A stretch of DNA of 64,000 bases, taken from contig QZKS01000010.1 in the NCBI GenBank assembly GCA_003599865.1, positions 1 through 64,000 on the forward strand, in the 5' to 3' direction. Origin of the DNA: Desulfobacteraceae bacterium. GTDB lineage: Bacteria > Desulfobacterota > Desulfobacteria > Desulfobacterales > SURF-7. A program made the position numbers and the translations under genes. This document shows, piece by piece, positions 17,341 to 25,039 of the stretch; the first letter of the stretch is position 1; the number at the start of each line of letters is the position of its first letter. Below the pieces are notes generated by a model. The model did not search any database and was not told the origin of the DNA. It saw only the letters and a program-made list of their open reading frames with translations.

Positions 17341-19989
17341 TCAATTATAAAGATCTCCCACGGTTTCCTGTTCTTTCATGGCTTTCTCTTTTTCAGCAAT
17401 GGCCTTACCGACTGCAAGCGGTACTACTTTACGGTATACCTTTTCAGGCGACTGCAATTGTCCGTCAACCGTCAATAGATCATCGACCTTTATTCCAAAA
17501 AGGCGCTCGTTTTCTTCCAGGTAGGGCAAAATCAATTCCCAATCCTCCAGGGTAAGTGAAAGATACACCCCGCCATTCAGTTGCCCGTCAACGCATATTC
17601 CGTAGGGATCACGGATAAAGATCGCACCGCCTGAAGCAAGGGAAAACATGTTGCTGCCCGGATACGGTTCAGGCAGGGGTATGATATTGCCTTCATCGTC
17701 AAACCGAATAGCATTCAGGATAACAAAGCCGCCGCCTTTGTGGGGATTACCGGCCATAAAGGATTCCGCCAGGAAATCAAGGGACGTTCCGTTGATGATA
17801 ACCCTTGGCTTCCCTACCGAATTAATGAGCGGCCTGCCGGCAGCATTGCCCATGATATAGACCTCCCCCCCCTTGGCTCCGTACATGAAGGTCTGCCCTG
17901 TATCGCCATAAATTACCATCTTACCGCGTTTGATAATCTGCCCCAGTTGATCCTGAGCATTTCCGTGAACGGTTATGGTCAGACCGCAAATCCCGGATCC
18001 CAGGTAATCTCCTGAACTTCCATATACATCGATGGACACCTCATCCGTGCCAGGGCCTAAGCCACACCCGATATAGCGTTGGCCTGAGCAGTCATAACAG
18101 ATAAATTTACGCCAGCCTTTCATATAAGCATCGACAAGAAGTGCGGCATCACATTCATTCCCCTCCGGAGGAAATATATCTGCGTGAATAACAAGAGTTG
18201 TTTCATCTGCCCTGGGCGCCCGCAACAATTTACGGGTCGGATAATCAATCAGCCGATGGGTCACACCATTACTGCTTTCCACATCAAACCTGGGGAGACT
18301 GCCAAAAATCTTATCCAATTCAATTCTGATAATATGAAGGATATGACTCCGTTTTTTCAAACCGGTCGAGTATCTCCGGTCATTGAGCAATGTCAGTACC
18401 TCAATCGCCGTTTTCAATATTTTAGGATTTTTAGCCGATTCCCTGATTGCCCGGCACACGGCCGGAACATCCGCAAAACTGAAGTCCGGCATACGATCCC
18501 GTATATAATCAAAAGCAGACTCACCTTTACCTGCTTCAAGGAGGGATTGAATGCTGTCTTTACGATCCGGGTGAAGTTCAGGTGATATTTCCTTTGTAAA
18601 ATCAAACGGCTCAACAGGTGTTGGCATGCCTACCGGACTGCCGAATTTATCTGTGCAGGTTATCCGGATCTTGCCGGAAGCATCCGGTTCAAGGTTGAAT
18701 ATAAACGTGCCACCATCTGTATGGCTTCCTCCACGGGCATTCCAGTAACGGTCTGCAACCGGACAAATCCGTTTATTATCTTTTGATAGACTGAAAAGCG
18801 TGGCATCAATTGCCTGTTTTTCAGAACCGATCAGGCCGACCTGCACTTCTCCATCTGAGAATGCAAACACCTGAGGCCTCAGCATGGATGTATCGGTAAT
18901 TCCCAGCAACTGAAATCTGTTCTGCCGGGGAATATTCCGGGCAATGATAAAAAACCACGGCCCATCAGGAGAACCATGGATATGTGTTGCCTGTATGGCC
19001 CTGTAAATTTTTTGCTTATCTTCAGGGAGGTGGTCAAAATCCAGTTCGGTGGTCGGTGCAAGCGCCTCAATAATATACTCAAGAGGATATTTATAGGTCC
19101 GACTGAGAAGATCAAACATCAATGCGGAAACTTCCGTATCGGTGATAAACTGTGGATAAATGTGCCGCTGGAGCAGATACTCTGAAACAGAATGATAATT
19201 TGCAAAATCACCGTTATGAACAAGCGCCATATTCATACCGGCAAATGGATGAGCACCGCCGGGATGCCACACCCGGCCCTTTGTGGGAAACCGCTGATGT
19301 GCAATCCATGCATGTGCAGCAAGTTCTTCAATTTTATAATATTGAACAATGGCTTCCGCAAATCCGACAACCTTTAAAATCATGATGTTTCTGCCATGGG
19401 ACATGACAAAAGCTTTTTGATCGGTCAGCGATGCGTAAAATTCCTGATTCAGCTTAAAGCTGTTTTGATTGATGAACTCTTCTTCCGCTTCCTCTTTGTC
19501 AATCTTTCCGAACTCATTTTCTTTGATAAACGTGTCGAGATTAGCCGGTTTTACACGAACAAAATAACGCCAAACATCCGGAGGTTTAACTTCCAGCCCC
19601 TGGACTGTTGTCCAGTCATCAACCTTCTCAAGCTCTGCCTTTTTTTCAATATCGAAAAAAGGAGTGATATATTTTTCTTCCAGTTCAGATCGAACGTCAG
19701 GATGTAGATAGGCCACATGGAGCATATAGTAATGATCAAGGACTTCCCGGCTGACTCCAAGTTGTTCCGGGACAAACCCGACAGCAGCAATACCGCCACC
19801 TTTCCCGTTTCCGCGATTATGCATCAATCTTGAAGGTTCGTAGATGTGACGTCCGGCAACCGGTTCCGTGCAGCAAAAGCCCACAACACCGCAACCGCCT
19901 TCTTCTGCGTTTTTGGTGATGTCCGGAACATCCATCCCATCAACAAGTTTCTTTTTTGATTCCACAAATTTTTGTATTCTATCCATCAT
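17341..19989 (-). CDS. Glutamate synthase-like protein: class-II amidotransferase plus GXGXG domain
   Basis: 882 residues. After a 32-residue leader comes EGGCGVVGFC, so Cys33 would be the amidotransferase nucleophile if the leader is removed, as in GltB proproteins. The glutamine site HNGDFANYHS and the RFPTKGRVWHPGGAHPF block support a working glutaminase. The last ~280 residues form a GXGXG beta-helix (CGLGPGTDEVSIDVYG, GAKGGEVYIMGNAAGRP, KGGGFVILNAIRF). The FMN domain that lies between these two in GltB is missing, but is encoded separately at 5.7-8.7 kb. It is first in the locus, with a promoter and terminator hairpin upstream. ATG 19989 and 19986 are equally possible. Confidence 0.85.
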   Translation of the reverse strand: MMDRIQKFVESKKKLVDGMDVPDITKNAEEGGCGVVGFCCTEPVAGRHIYEPSRLMHNRGNGKGGGIAAVGFVPEQLGVSREVLDHYYMLHVAYLHPDVRSELEEKYITPFFDIEKKAELEKVDDWTTVQGLEVKPPDVWRYFVRVKPANLDTFIKENEFGKIDKEEAEEEFINQNSFKLNQEFYASLTDQKAFVMSHGRNIMILKVVGFAEAIVQYYKIEELAAHAWIAHQRFPTKGRVWHPGGAHPFAGMNMALVHNGDFANYHSVSEYLLQRHIYPQFITDTEVSALMFDLLSRTYKYPLEYIIEALAPTTELDFDHLPEDKQKIYRAIQATHIHGSPDGPWFFIIARNIPRQNRFQLLGITDTSMLRPQVFAFSDGEVQVGLIGSEKQAIDATLFSLSKDNKRICPVADRYWNARGGSHTDGGTFIFNLEPDASGKIRITCTDKFGSPVGMPTPVEPFDFTKEISPELHPDRKDSIQSLLEAGKGESAFDYIRDRMPDFSFADVPAVCRAIRESAKNPKILKTAIEVLTLLNDRRYSTGLKKRSHILHIIRIELDKIFGSLPRFDVESSNGVTHRLIDYPTRKLLRAPRADETTLVIHADIFPPEGNECDAALLVDAYMKGWRKFICYDCSGQRYIGCGLGPGTDEVSIDVYGSSGDYLGSGICGLTITVHGNAQDQLGQIIKRGKMVIYGDTGQTFMYGAKGGEVYIMGNAAGRPLINSVGKPRVIINGTSLDFLAESFMAGNPHKGGGFVILNAIRFDDEGNIIPLPEPYPGSNMFSLASGGAIFIRDPYGICVDGQLNGGVYLSLTLEDWELILPYLEENERLFGIKVDDLLTVDGQLQSPEKVYRKVVPLAVGKAIAEKEKAMKEQETVGDLYN

Positions 19990-20056
19990 TATAATATACT
20001 CCGCATTATTTGTGGCAGAACCTGCAGTAAATTAAGCAAAAAAACTTCAATCGTTC

Positions 20057-20101
20057 AAAAAAAAAGGCGTCTATCCATATATGAATGGGATAGACGCCTT
20101 T
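20057..20101 (-). terminator. Intrinsic terminator or attenuator upstream of the glutamate synthase-like gene
   Basis: On the minus strand a 14-bp perfect stem (AAAGGCGTCTATCC with its complement, 20101-20088 and 20076-20063) and an 11-base loop run into nine T residues. It lies 68 bases before ATG 19989 and downstream of a promoter-like site, so it may act as an attenuator. It could also be the end of the ars operon transcript. Confidence 0.8.
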
Positions 20102-20127
20102 GTCTTTCTCGCAATAACAAAAATGTT

Positions 20128-20147
20128 AAAACACACCACTGTGTTTT
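20128..20147 (-). promoter_or_regulatory. Upstream leader hairpin
   Basis: AAAACAC pairs with GTGTTTT around a six-base loop, between the promoter-like site at 20172-20200 and the terminator hairpin. Together the two hairpins suggest a structured 5' leader. I could not match it to a known riboswitch class. Confidence 0.4.
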
Positions 20148-20171
20148 TCAGTTCGATTCTAAAACGGCTAA

Positions 20172-20200
20172 TATCTACTGTCTATTAAACTCCTTGTCAA
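20172..20200 (-). promoter_or_regulatory. Sigma70-type promoter for the Hdr/Glt/Met locus
   Basis: Minus strand: TTGACA (20200-20195), a 17-base spacer and TAGATA (20177-20172), followed by A/T-rich DNA. The predicted transcript would have a leader of about 175 bases before ATG 19989. Confidence 0.6.
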
Positions 20201-20351
20201 TATATTTATATAAAAATTTTTTCCCCGATATCTCAACAATTTCAATTTGGTAAAAAAATTATTTGAGCCCTGAGAGGAATTTCATTTTAACGGGAATCCT
20301 GCGGCTGGGGACCGGGCCAGGTAGGAGCGGTTCGCTAACAGATAGGCACAC

Positions 20352-20377
20352 TAGGGGCGGTTCGCGAACCGCCCCTA
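20352..20377. repeat. 26-bp perfect palindrome (REP-like)
   Basis: The sequence TAGGGGCGGTTCG followed by its exact complement forms a strong GC-rich cruciform or hairpin, 12 bases beyond the acr3 stop. A partial copy of one arm (GTAGGAGCGGTTCGCTAA) precedes it at 20321. Similar GTAGGGGCGGTTCG repeats occur in many genomes. It may also stop ars transcription, although no T-run follows. Confidence 0.75.
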
Positions 20378-20389
20378 CGATCGTTCCCC

Positions 20390-21562
20390 TTATTTGTCAA
20401 ACCAGTTCCGGGTTTTGAGACAGAAACGGACCAGCATCAGCATGACCGGCACTTCGATCAGCACGCCCACCACCGTCGCAAGCGCGGCGCCCGATGACAG
20501 GCCGAAAAGCATGGTGGCTGTGGCAATGGCCACTTCAAAATGGTTGGAAGCGCCGATCATGGCGGCCGGTGCGGCATCTTCGTATTGCAGTTTCAGGATT
20601 TTTGCGGCAACGTATCCAAGAACAAAGATCAGCACGGTCTGAATGAGCAGCGGTACGGCAATCCACAGAATCGTCAGGGGATTGTTCAGAATGACATCCC
20701 CTTTGAAACTGAACAGCAGCACCAGGGTGGTTAAAAGCGCGATGATGGTCACCGGGGTCAGTACATGCAGGAATTTTTCCTGAAACCAGGTCTCCCCCTT
20801 GGCACTGATCAGCCATCGGCGGGAAATATATCCGGCGGCCAGCGGCAGCGCCACATAAATGGTTATGGAAAGAAGCAGGGCCTGCCATGGAACCGGCAGT
20901 CGCCCGACGCCCAGCAGAAAACCGCCCAGCACGCCGTACAGCAGCAGCATGGTCAAGGAATTGATGGCCACCATCACCAAGGTCAGGCCGTCATTACCCC
21001 GGGACAGGTATCCCCATACCAGAACCATGGCCGTACAAGGCGCAATGCCGAGCAGGATACACCCTGCCAGATAGCTCCGCCATAACGGAATCTCCAGCAT
21101 TTTGACGCCTTCATGCATCACCACGGTTCCGGCTCCGTGCGTTGCGCCGACAGCCAGATCCAGCCCGAAAGGCATCTTCACCAGATCCGTTGCTTCCGGC
21201 CCGATAAAACCCAGAAACAGGGTCCCCAGAAAGAAAATGGCAATCCCGTACATGGTGAAGGGCTTGATGCACCAGTTGATAAAAAGTGTCAGGAATACGG
21301 GTTTGCCGCTTTTTCCGGCTTTCACGACCTCACCGAAATCGATTTTCACCATAATGGGATACATCATGAAAAACAGGCAGACGGCAATCGGGATGGACAC
21401 CACCGGTGCGCCTTTCACGTAAATGGCCATGCGGTCCAGCGTTCCAGCCAGATCCGGGGCGATTTTGCCCAATAAGATTCCACCGATGATGCAGAGTCCG
21501 ACCCACAGGGTCAGATACCGTTCAAATATGCCGGTCATCTTCCGATCATTGTCAGCACTCAT
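20390..21562 (-). CDS. acr3: Arsenite efflux permease of the ACR3 type
   Basis: 390 residues with about ten hydrophobic segments. Family features include [33 protein letters not shown] with the conserved Cys, [19 protein letters not shown], and [13 protein letters not shown] near the C-terminus. ACR3 expels arsenite, driven by the membrane potential. AGGAGA precedes ATG 21562. It is the last gene of the arsR-arsC-acr3 set, about 62 bases after arsC. Confidence 0.95.
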   Translation of the reverse strand: MSADNDRKMTGIFERYLTLWVGLCIIGGILLGKIAPDLAGTLDRMAIYVKGAPVVSIPIAVCLFFMMYPIMVKIDFGEVVKAGKSGKPVFLTLFINWCIKPFTMYGIAIFFLGTLFLGFIGPEATDLVKMPFGLDLAVGATHGAGTVVMHEGVKMLEIPLWRSYLAGCILLGIAPCTAMVLVWGYLSRGNDGLTLVMVAINSLTMLLLYGVLGGFLLGVGRLPVPWQALLLSITIYVALPLAAGYISRRWLISAKGETWFQEKFLHVLTPVTIIALLTTLVLLFSFKGDVILNNPLTILWIAVPLLIQTVLIFVLGYVAAKILKLQYEDAAPAAMIGASNHFEVAIATATMLFGLSSGAALATVVGVLIEVPVMLMLVRFCLKTRNWFDK

Positions 21563-21624
21563 GTTTTATTTTCTCCTGTTCGGCTGTCAGTGCAATCAAG
21601 CTGCGATGCCGGTTTGATATGTTA

Positions 21625-22065
21625 TCATTGATTTTTCAGCAATGCCTCCGGAAGGGTCTCAACATATGCCCGGATTTCATCCCGTACCCTTCGATAGCAT
21701 TCCAGTTTTTCCTCTTCCGTGGAAAGGTTTTCAGCGAGTTTCGGCGGGTCGTCAAATCCCACATGAACTTTCTTTGTTTTGCCGGGAAAAAACGGGCAGG
21801 TTTCATTGGCATGCCCGCATACCGTAATGACATAATCAAATTCAATGCCCGGCAGATCCCTCACGGTTTTGGACCGGTGCAACGAGATGTCCACTCCCTC
21901 TTCCGCCATCACCTTGACCGCATAAGGATTCAGGCCATGGGTCTCGATTCCTGCCGAATACACTTCCATTTGATCGTCTTTCAGTTTTCTGGTCCAGCCT
22001 TCCGCCATCTGGCTGCGGCATGAATTGCCGGTACAGAGAAACAGAATTTTCATTTTATGATTCAT
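21625..22065 (-). CDS. arsC: Arsenate reductase, low-molecular-weight phosphatase (thioredoxin-linked) type
   Basis: 146 residues from ATG 22065, which has GGAGGTG seven bases upstream. The P-loop LCTGNSCRS holds Cys11 and Cys16, and the redox pair appears as VCGHANETC (Cys83 and Cys90). YSAGIETHGLNP and LPGIEFDYVITVCG are typical of the family. It reduces arsenate to arsenite for export by the ACR3 protein encoded next. It lies downstream of arsR with a gap of about 40 bases. Confidence 0.95.
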   Translation of the reverse strand: MNHKMKILFLCTGNSCRSQMAEGWTRKLKDDQMEVYSAGIETHGLNPYAVKVMAEEGVDISLHRSKTVRDLPGIEFDYVITVCGHANETCPFFPGKTKKVHVGFDDPPKLAENLSTEEEKLECYRRVRDEIRAYVETLPEALLKNQ

Positions 22066-22103
22066 GGTTGAACACCTCCCGTCCAGTTGCGACAATTCAG
22101 AGA

Positions 22104-22484
22104 TTATTTCCGGGGGCAGCATGCCTCGCCCCGCTGTCTGCGGCATATTTCCTCCGGATCACAAGCCATAATACTTTCCAGCGTCCTGCGATCATTAACC
22201 AGATCTTCATCGTGCTTCAATTCCTTTTCAATCCAGTGCAATACAGGCAGTATGATTTCATTGGATCGATTCATCCGGTAATAAATCCAGCGTCCTTCTT
22301 TCCGGTTTTCCAGGATACCGGCCTGGACAAGCTGACTGAGATGTCTGGATACGGTCGCACCTTTGATTTGCAGCAGTTCAATGATCTGACACGCGCAAAG
22401 CTCTTCAAACGCCATTAATGCCGCTGCCATGCGGAGCCTGTTTCGATCGGAGAGTGCCTTGAGTATCAATAACATATTGCGCAT
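22104..22484 (-). CDS. arsR: ArsR-family arsenic-responsive repressor
   Basis: 126 residues. A winged helix (SDRNRLRMAAAL, TVSRHLSQLVQAGILENRKEGRWIYYRM) and the metalloid-binding motif ELCACQI (Cys30, Cys32) are clear, and the C-terminus has more cysteines (EACCP) that could join in arsenite binding. It heads the ars operon and should release an operator just upstream when arsenite binds. Confidence 0.93.
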   Translation of the reverse strand: MRNMLLILKALSDRNRLRMAAALMAFEELCACQIIELLQIKGATVSRHLSQLVQAGILENRKEGRWIYYRMNRSNEIILPVLHWIEKELKHDEDLVNDRRTLESIMACDPEEICRRQRGEACCPRK

Positions 22485-22503
22485 GGTGACCTCGATATTT
22501 TTT

Positions 22504-22527
22504 ATATTTAGCTAAACGTCTAAATAT
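22504..22527. promoter_or_regulatory. Likely ArsR operator
   Basis: An inverted repeat, ATATTTAG, eight bases, CTAAATAT, stands 20 bases before the arsR start. Such A/T-rich dyads are usual for ArsR/SmtB repressors. Confidence 0.65.
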
Positions 22528-22636
22528 TTACCGACAAAATGCACTTCCGTCAAGAAAAAAAATGATTCAATTTGTTTGGTTGCATATGATGGCAATAATG
22601 AGTGGAATTTTGTACGATGATTCAGATCCGGTCTCC

Positions 22637-22790
22637 GTTTATCCCAATTTGGGACACCCAAACAAAATTAAACCATTAATCAGAATAGTTAATTATGCAA
22701 ACTGCATTTTGGCATAGATCTTATTGGAACACCTCCGATCAAAACGATTATCCTTGTCCATTCGCTTTGATTGTTTACCGCGTGATCAAT
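22637..22790. repeat. Dispersed intergenic repeat, copy A
   Basis: About 155 bases that align by eye with 60886-61041 in the same orientation. Shared stretches include TATCCCAATTTGG, CAGAATAGTTA, TTTTGGCATAGA, CTTATTGGAAC and CGATTATCCTT. No coherent reading frame is conserved between the copies. It lies between the ars operon and the KaiC-like cluster. Confidence 0.75.
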
Positions 22791-23007
22791 AACCCTTTTG
22801 ATATGGCTGTTGTGGCTGTTGATGACAGCTCTGCACATGCTTTTTGAACTGATTATTCTAAAAATCAGAATGACAGGTGACGCTGAATGTTAAAAGCCTG
22901 GCACAAAAATTGAAGAACTTTAATTCATTTAAGGGTATCCAATCTGTGAAGAACAACCTTGTTGTTCAGTAAAGACCGCCAATGCAGATGTTCCTTTGAA
23001 AGTGGGC
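22791..23007. other. Intergenic stretch between repeat A and the KaiC-like cluster
   Basis: No convincing gene. Weak similarity to the DNA after repeat B (for example TGGCACAAA) suggests the repeat may extend here in decayed form. The sequence is A/T-richer than the cluster that follows. Confidence 0.4.
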
Positions 23008-23118
23008 ATGAAGCTGCTGTTGAACATTGATGTCCGGAAGCATGGTTATTGCCTGGATAATCAGAAAAAAGCTTTTGTAACCATTATATTGGAAACTTTT
23101 CAAGGCCGACACCGATGA
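23008..23118 (+). CDS. Possible 36-residue small protein or gene remnant
   Basis: A frame beginning MKLLLNIDVRKHGYCLDN ends TGA at 23116-23118, overlapping the next start by three bases, an arrangement typical of coupled genes. The same frame is open upstream to about 22972, so this may be the 3' end of a truncated gene. I do not recognise it. Confidence 0.25.
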   Translation: MKLLLNIDVRKHGYCLDNQKKAFVTIILETFQGRHR

Positions 23119-23552
23119 ATGAACTTGATCGAGAAGCAATACGAGGATCGCTGATGAGCCGTGCCGGAAACGCCCCTGATGCAAGCGCGGTCGCCGAAGC
23201 CACCCTCAACATATATCACCAGATATCCGCCCTGCTCGCACCGATTATCGGCGTGCGAGGTTTGGATGCCATATTCAGCCGCTCGCTGCACCTGACGAGT
23301 AAGGCCTTCCCGTGGCTGGCTATTGCCGGAGATAACGGTGATCATGCCGCTCTGCTTGCAATCTTCAAGGCTCGCCTCGCGGACAGCGAAACGAATGACG
23401 CCATAGAGGCGAGTTATGCCCTGTTAGAAACCTTCACCGAACTGATGTCGGCCCTGATTGGAGAATCCTTGACCAGACTGCTGTTGCGTCCGGTTTGGGC
23501 GCTCCCGTCACAAAAACCGTCACAAAAAATTGATCAGGAGACCAATTCATGA
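23115..23552 (+). CDS. Hypothetical protein preceding a KaiC-like ATPase
   Basis: 145 residues, mostly helical, with no motif that I recognise. It contains ALLAPIIGVRGLDAIFSRSL and a C-terminal LLLRPVWALP segment. Its stop overlaps the ATG of the kaiC-like gene by four bases (ATGA), so the two are surely co-translated and probably work together, perhaps as a partner or input subunit for the ATPase. Like its two downstream neighbours it is visibly richer in G and C than the ars and repeat DNA before it. Confidence 0.75.
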   Translation: MNELDREAIRGSLMSRAGNAPDASAVAEATLNIYHQISALLAPIIGVRGLDAIFSRSLHLTSKAFPWLAIAGDNGDHAALLAIFKARLADSETNDAIEASYALLETFTELMSALIGESLTRLLLRPVWALPSQKPSQKIDQETNS

Positions 23553-25039
23553 ACACCAAAGTGACCATAAACCAACTCGCCACCGGGGTTCCGGGACTCG
23601 ATCAGATCCTGGGCGGGGGGCTGCCGGAATTTTCCTTCAACCTCATCATGGGGCTGCCGGGCTCCGGCAAGACGACACTGGCGCACCAAATGATGTTTGC
23701 CTTGGCGACCCGGGACCGGCCGGCGCTTTTTTTCACAACGCTCGGAGAACCGTCGGTAAAAATGCTGCGTTATCAGCAGCAGTTCTCGTATTTCGACTTG
23801 AATAAAATTAATGAATCGATCCGCTACGTCAATTTGAGCGACGACATCGCATCGAACAAATTGGAACAGGTGCTGGCGCGCATTGCACAGGAGGTCGAGG
23901 CATCCTCTCCGGCAATGGTCTTCATCGATTCGATCAGCTCGTTCATGCGGGAGTCGCAACACCGACCCGATGGCACGATTAGCCTGCAACAGTTCATCCA
24001 GCAGCTCGGAATGCTGCTGAGCGGATGGCAAATCACCTCCTTCCTGATCGGGGAATACTTGGCTGAGCGCGAGCCTAATCCGGTGTTAACCTTGGCCGAC
24101 GGGCTGTTGTTGCTGGAACAAAACATCTACCGGAATTCAATGGTGCGCAAGATTCAGGTAATAAAAATGCGCGGCCAGTCAACCCGCCCGGGACTGCACA
24201 CCTTCCGCATCACCAGCACCGGAATTGAAATCTTTCCGCCGGCGATCGTTCACGTCGATGCCGGGGACGTGACAGCGGCTTCCCGGTTGGCGCACCAAAA
24301 AATGCGGCTGGCTATGGGTGTGCCCCACCTCGACGAAATGCTGGGCGGCGGCTTGCCCTCGGGCTACTCCCTGCTGGTTGCGGGGCCGTCCGGATCGGGC
24401 AAGACCATCCTTGCCACGGCATTTCTGAGCGAAGGTGTTCGTCGGGGCGAACCAGGCGTGATTGTTGCATTTGAACAGACGCCGAGCCGGTCTTGGATTT
24501 TCACGCTCGACGATATGATCAAACGAGGAAAGATCGGCTTAATCAATACCCGCACCATGGATCTGTCAATCGACGAAATCGTTCATCTTCTGAGCAATCT
24601 CATTCATCAGATGAAAGCCACCCGGGTGGTGATTGACTCGCTGTCCGGATTCGAACTGGCGGTGGCGCCGACCTTCCGCGAGGACTTTCGCGAGTCCCTG
24701 TTTCGCATGATCACCATTTTGTCCGGCCTCGGCGTGACGGTGCTGATGACGTCCGAACTTGAAGACCGCTATGTCGATCTGCGATTCAGCCCCTACGGGT
24801 CGGCATTTCTCACCGACGCGATCATCGTCCAGCGTTACATCGAAATGGATAGCTGTCTGAAGCGCGTCATGGCAGTCGTCAAAGTACGCGCCAGCAAGCA
24901 CAGCAAAGATATTCGGGAATTCGAAATCACCGATGACGGTATCATCATCGGCGACCCGATATTCGACTACGAGGGACTCCTCAGCGGGCAGCCAAAACAA
25001 ATACTGAACACCAATACAGGCGTTCGAGGAAAACCGTGA
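23549..25039 (+). CDS. KaiC-like ATPase with two RecA-fold domains
   Basis: 496 residues. Each half begins with a G-x-P-x-L-D-x-x-L-G-G-G-L-P signature (at about 13 and 263) and a Walker A motif (GLPGSGKTT at 35-43; GPSGSGKTI at about 279-287). The Walker B-type strands are MVFIDSIS and RVVIDSLSG. This is the double-KaiC layout, but the protein is shorter than circadian KaiC and there is no kaiA or kaiB here. Stand-alone KaiC proteins are often tied to signalling. CAGGAGACC precedes the start. It overlaps the GGDEF-EAL gene by one base. Confidence 0.9.
   Translation: MNTKVTINQLATGVPGLDQILGGGLPEFSFNLIMGLPGSGKTTLAHQMMFALATRDRPALFFTTLGEPSVKMLRYQQQFSYFDLNKINESIRYVNLSDDIASNKLEQVLARIAQEVEASSPAMVFIDSISSFMRESQHRPDGTISLQQFIQQLGMLLSGWQITSFLIGEYLAEREPNPVLTLADGLLLLEQNIYRNSMVRKIQVIKMRGQSTRPGLHTFRITSTGIEIFPPAIVHVDAGDVTAASRLAHQKMRLAMGVPHLDEMLGGGLPSGYSLLVAGPSGSGKTILATAFLSEGVRRGEPGVIVAFEQTPSRSWIFTLDDMIKRGKIGLINTRTMDLSIDEIVHLLSNLIHQMKATRVVIDSLSGFELAVAPTFREDFRESLFRMITILSGLGVTVLMTSELEDRYVDLRFSPYGSAFLTDAIIVQRYIEMDSCLKRVMAVVKVRASKHSKDIREFEITDDGIIIGDPIFDYEGLLSGQPKQILNTNTGVRGKP

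Noticed and set aside
20057..20101. The terminator hairpin as a simple end of the ars operon only
   Set aside because: It lies 290 bases past the acr3 stop, and a promoter-like site stands between them; I kept the attenuator reading as well.
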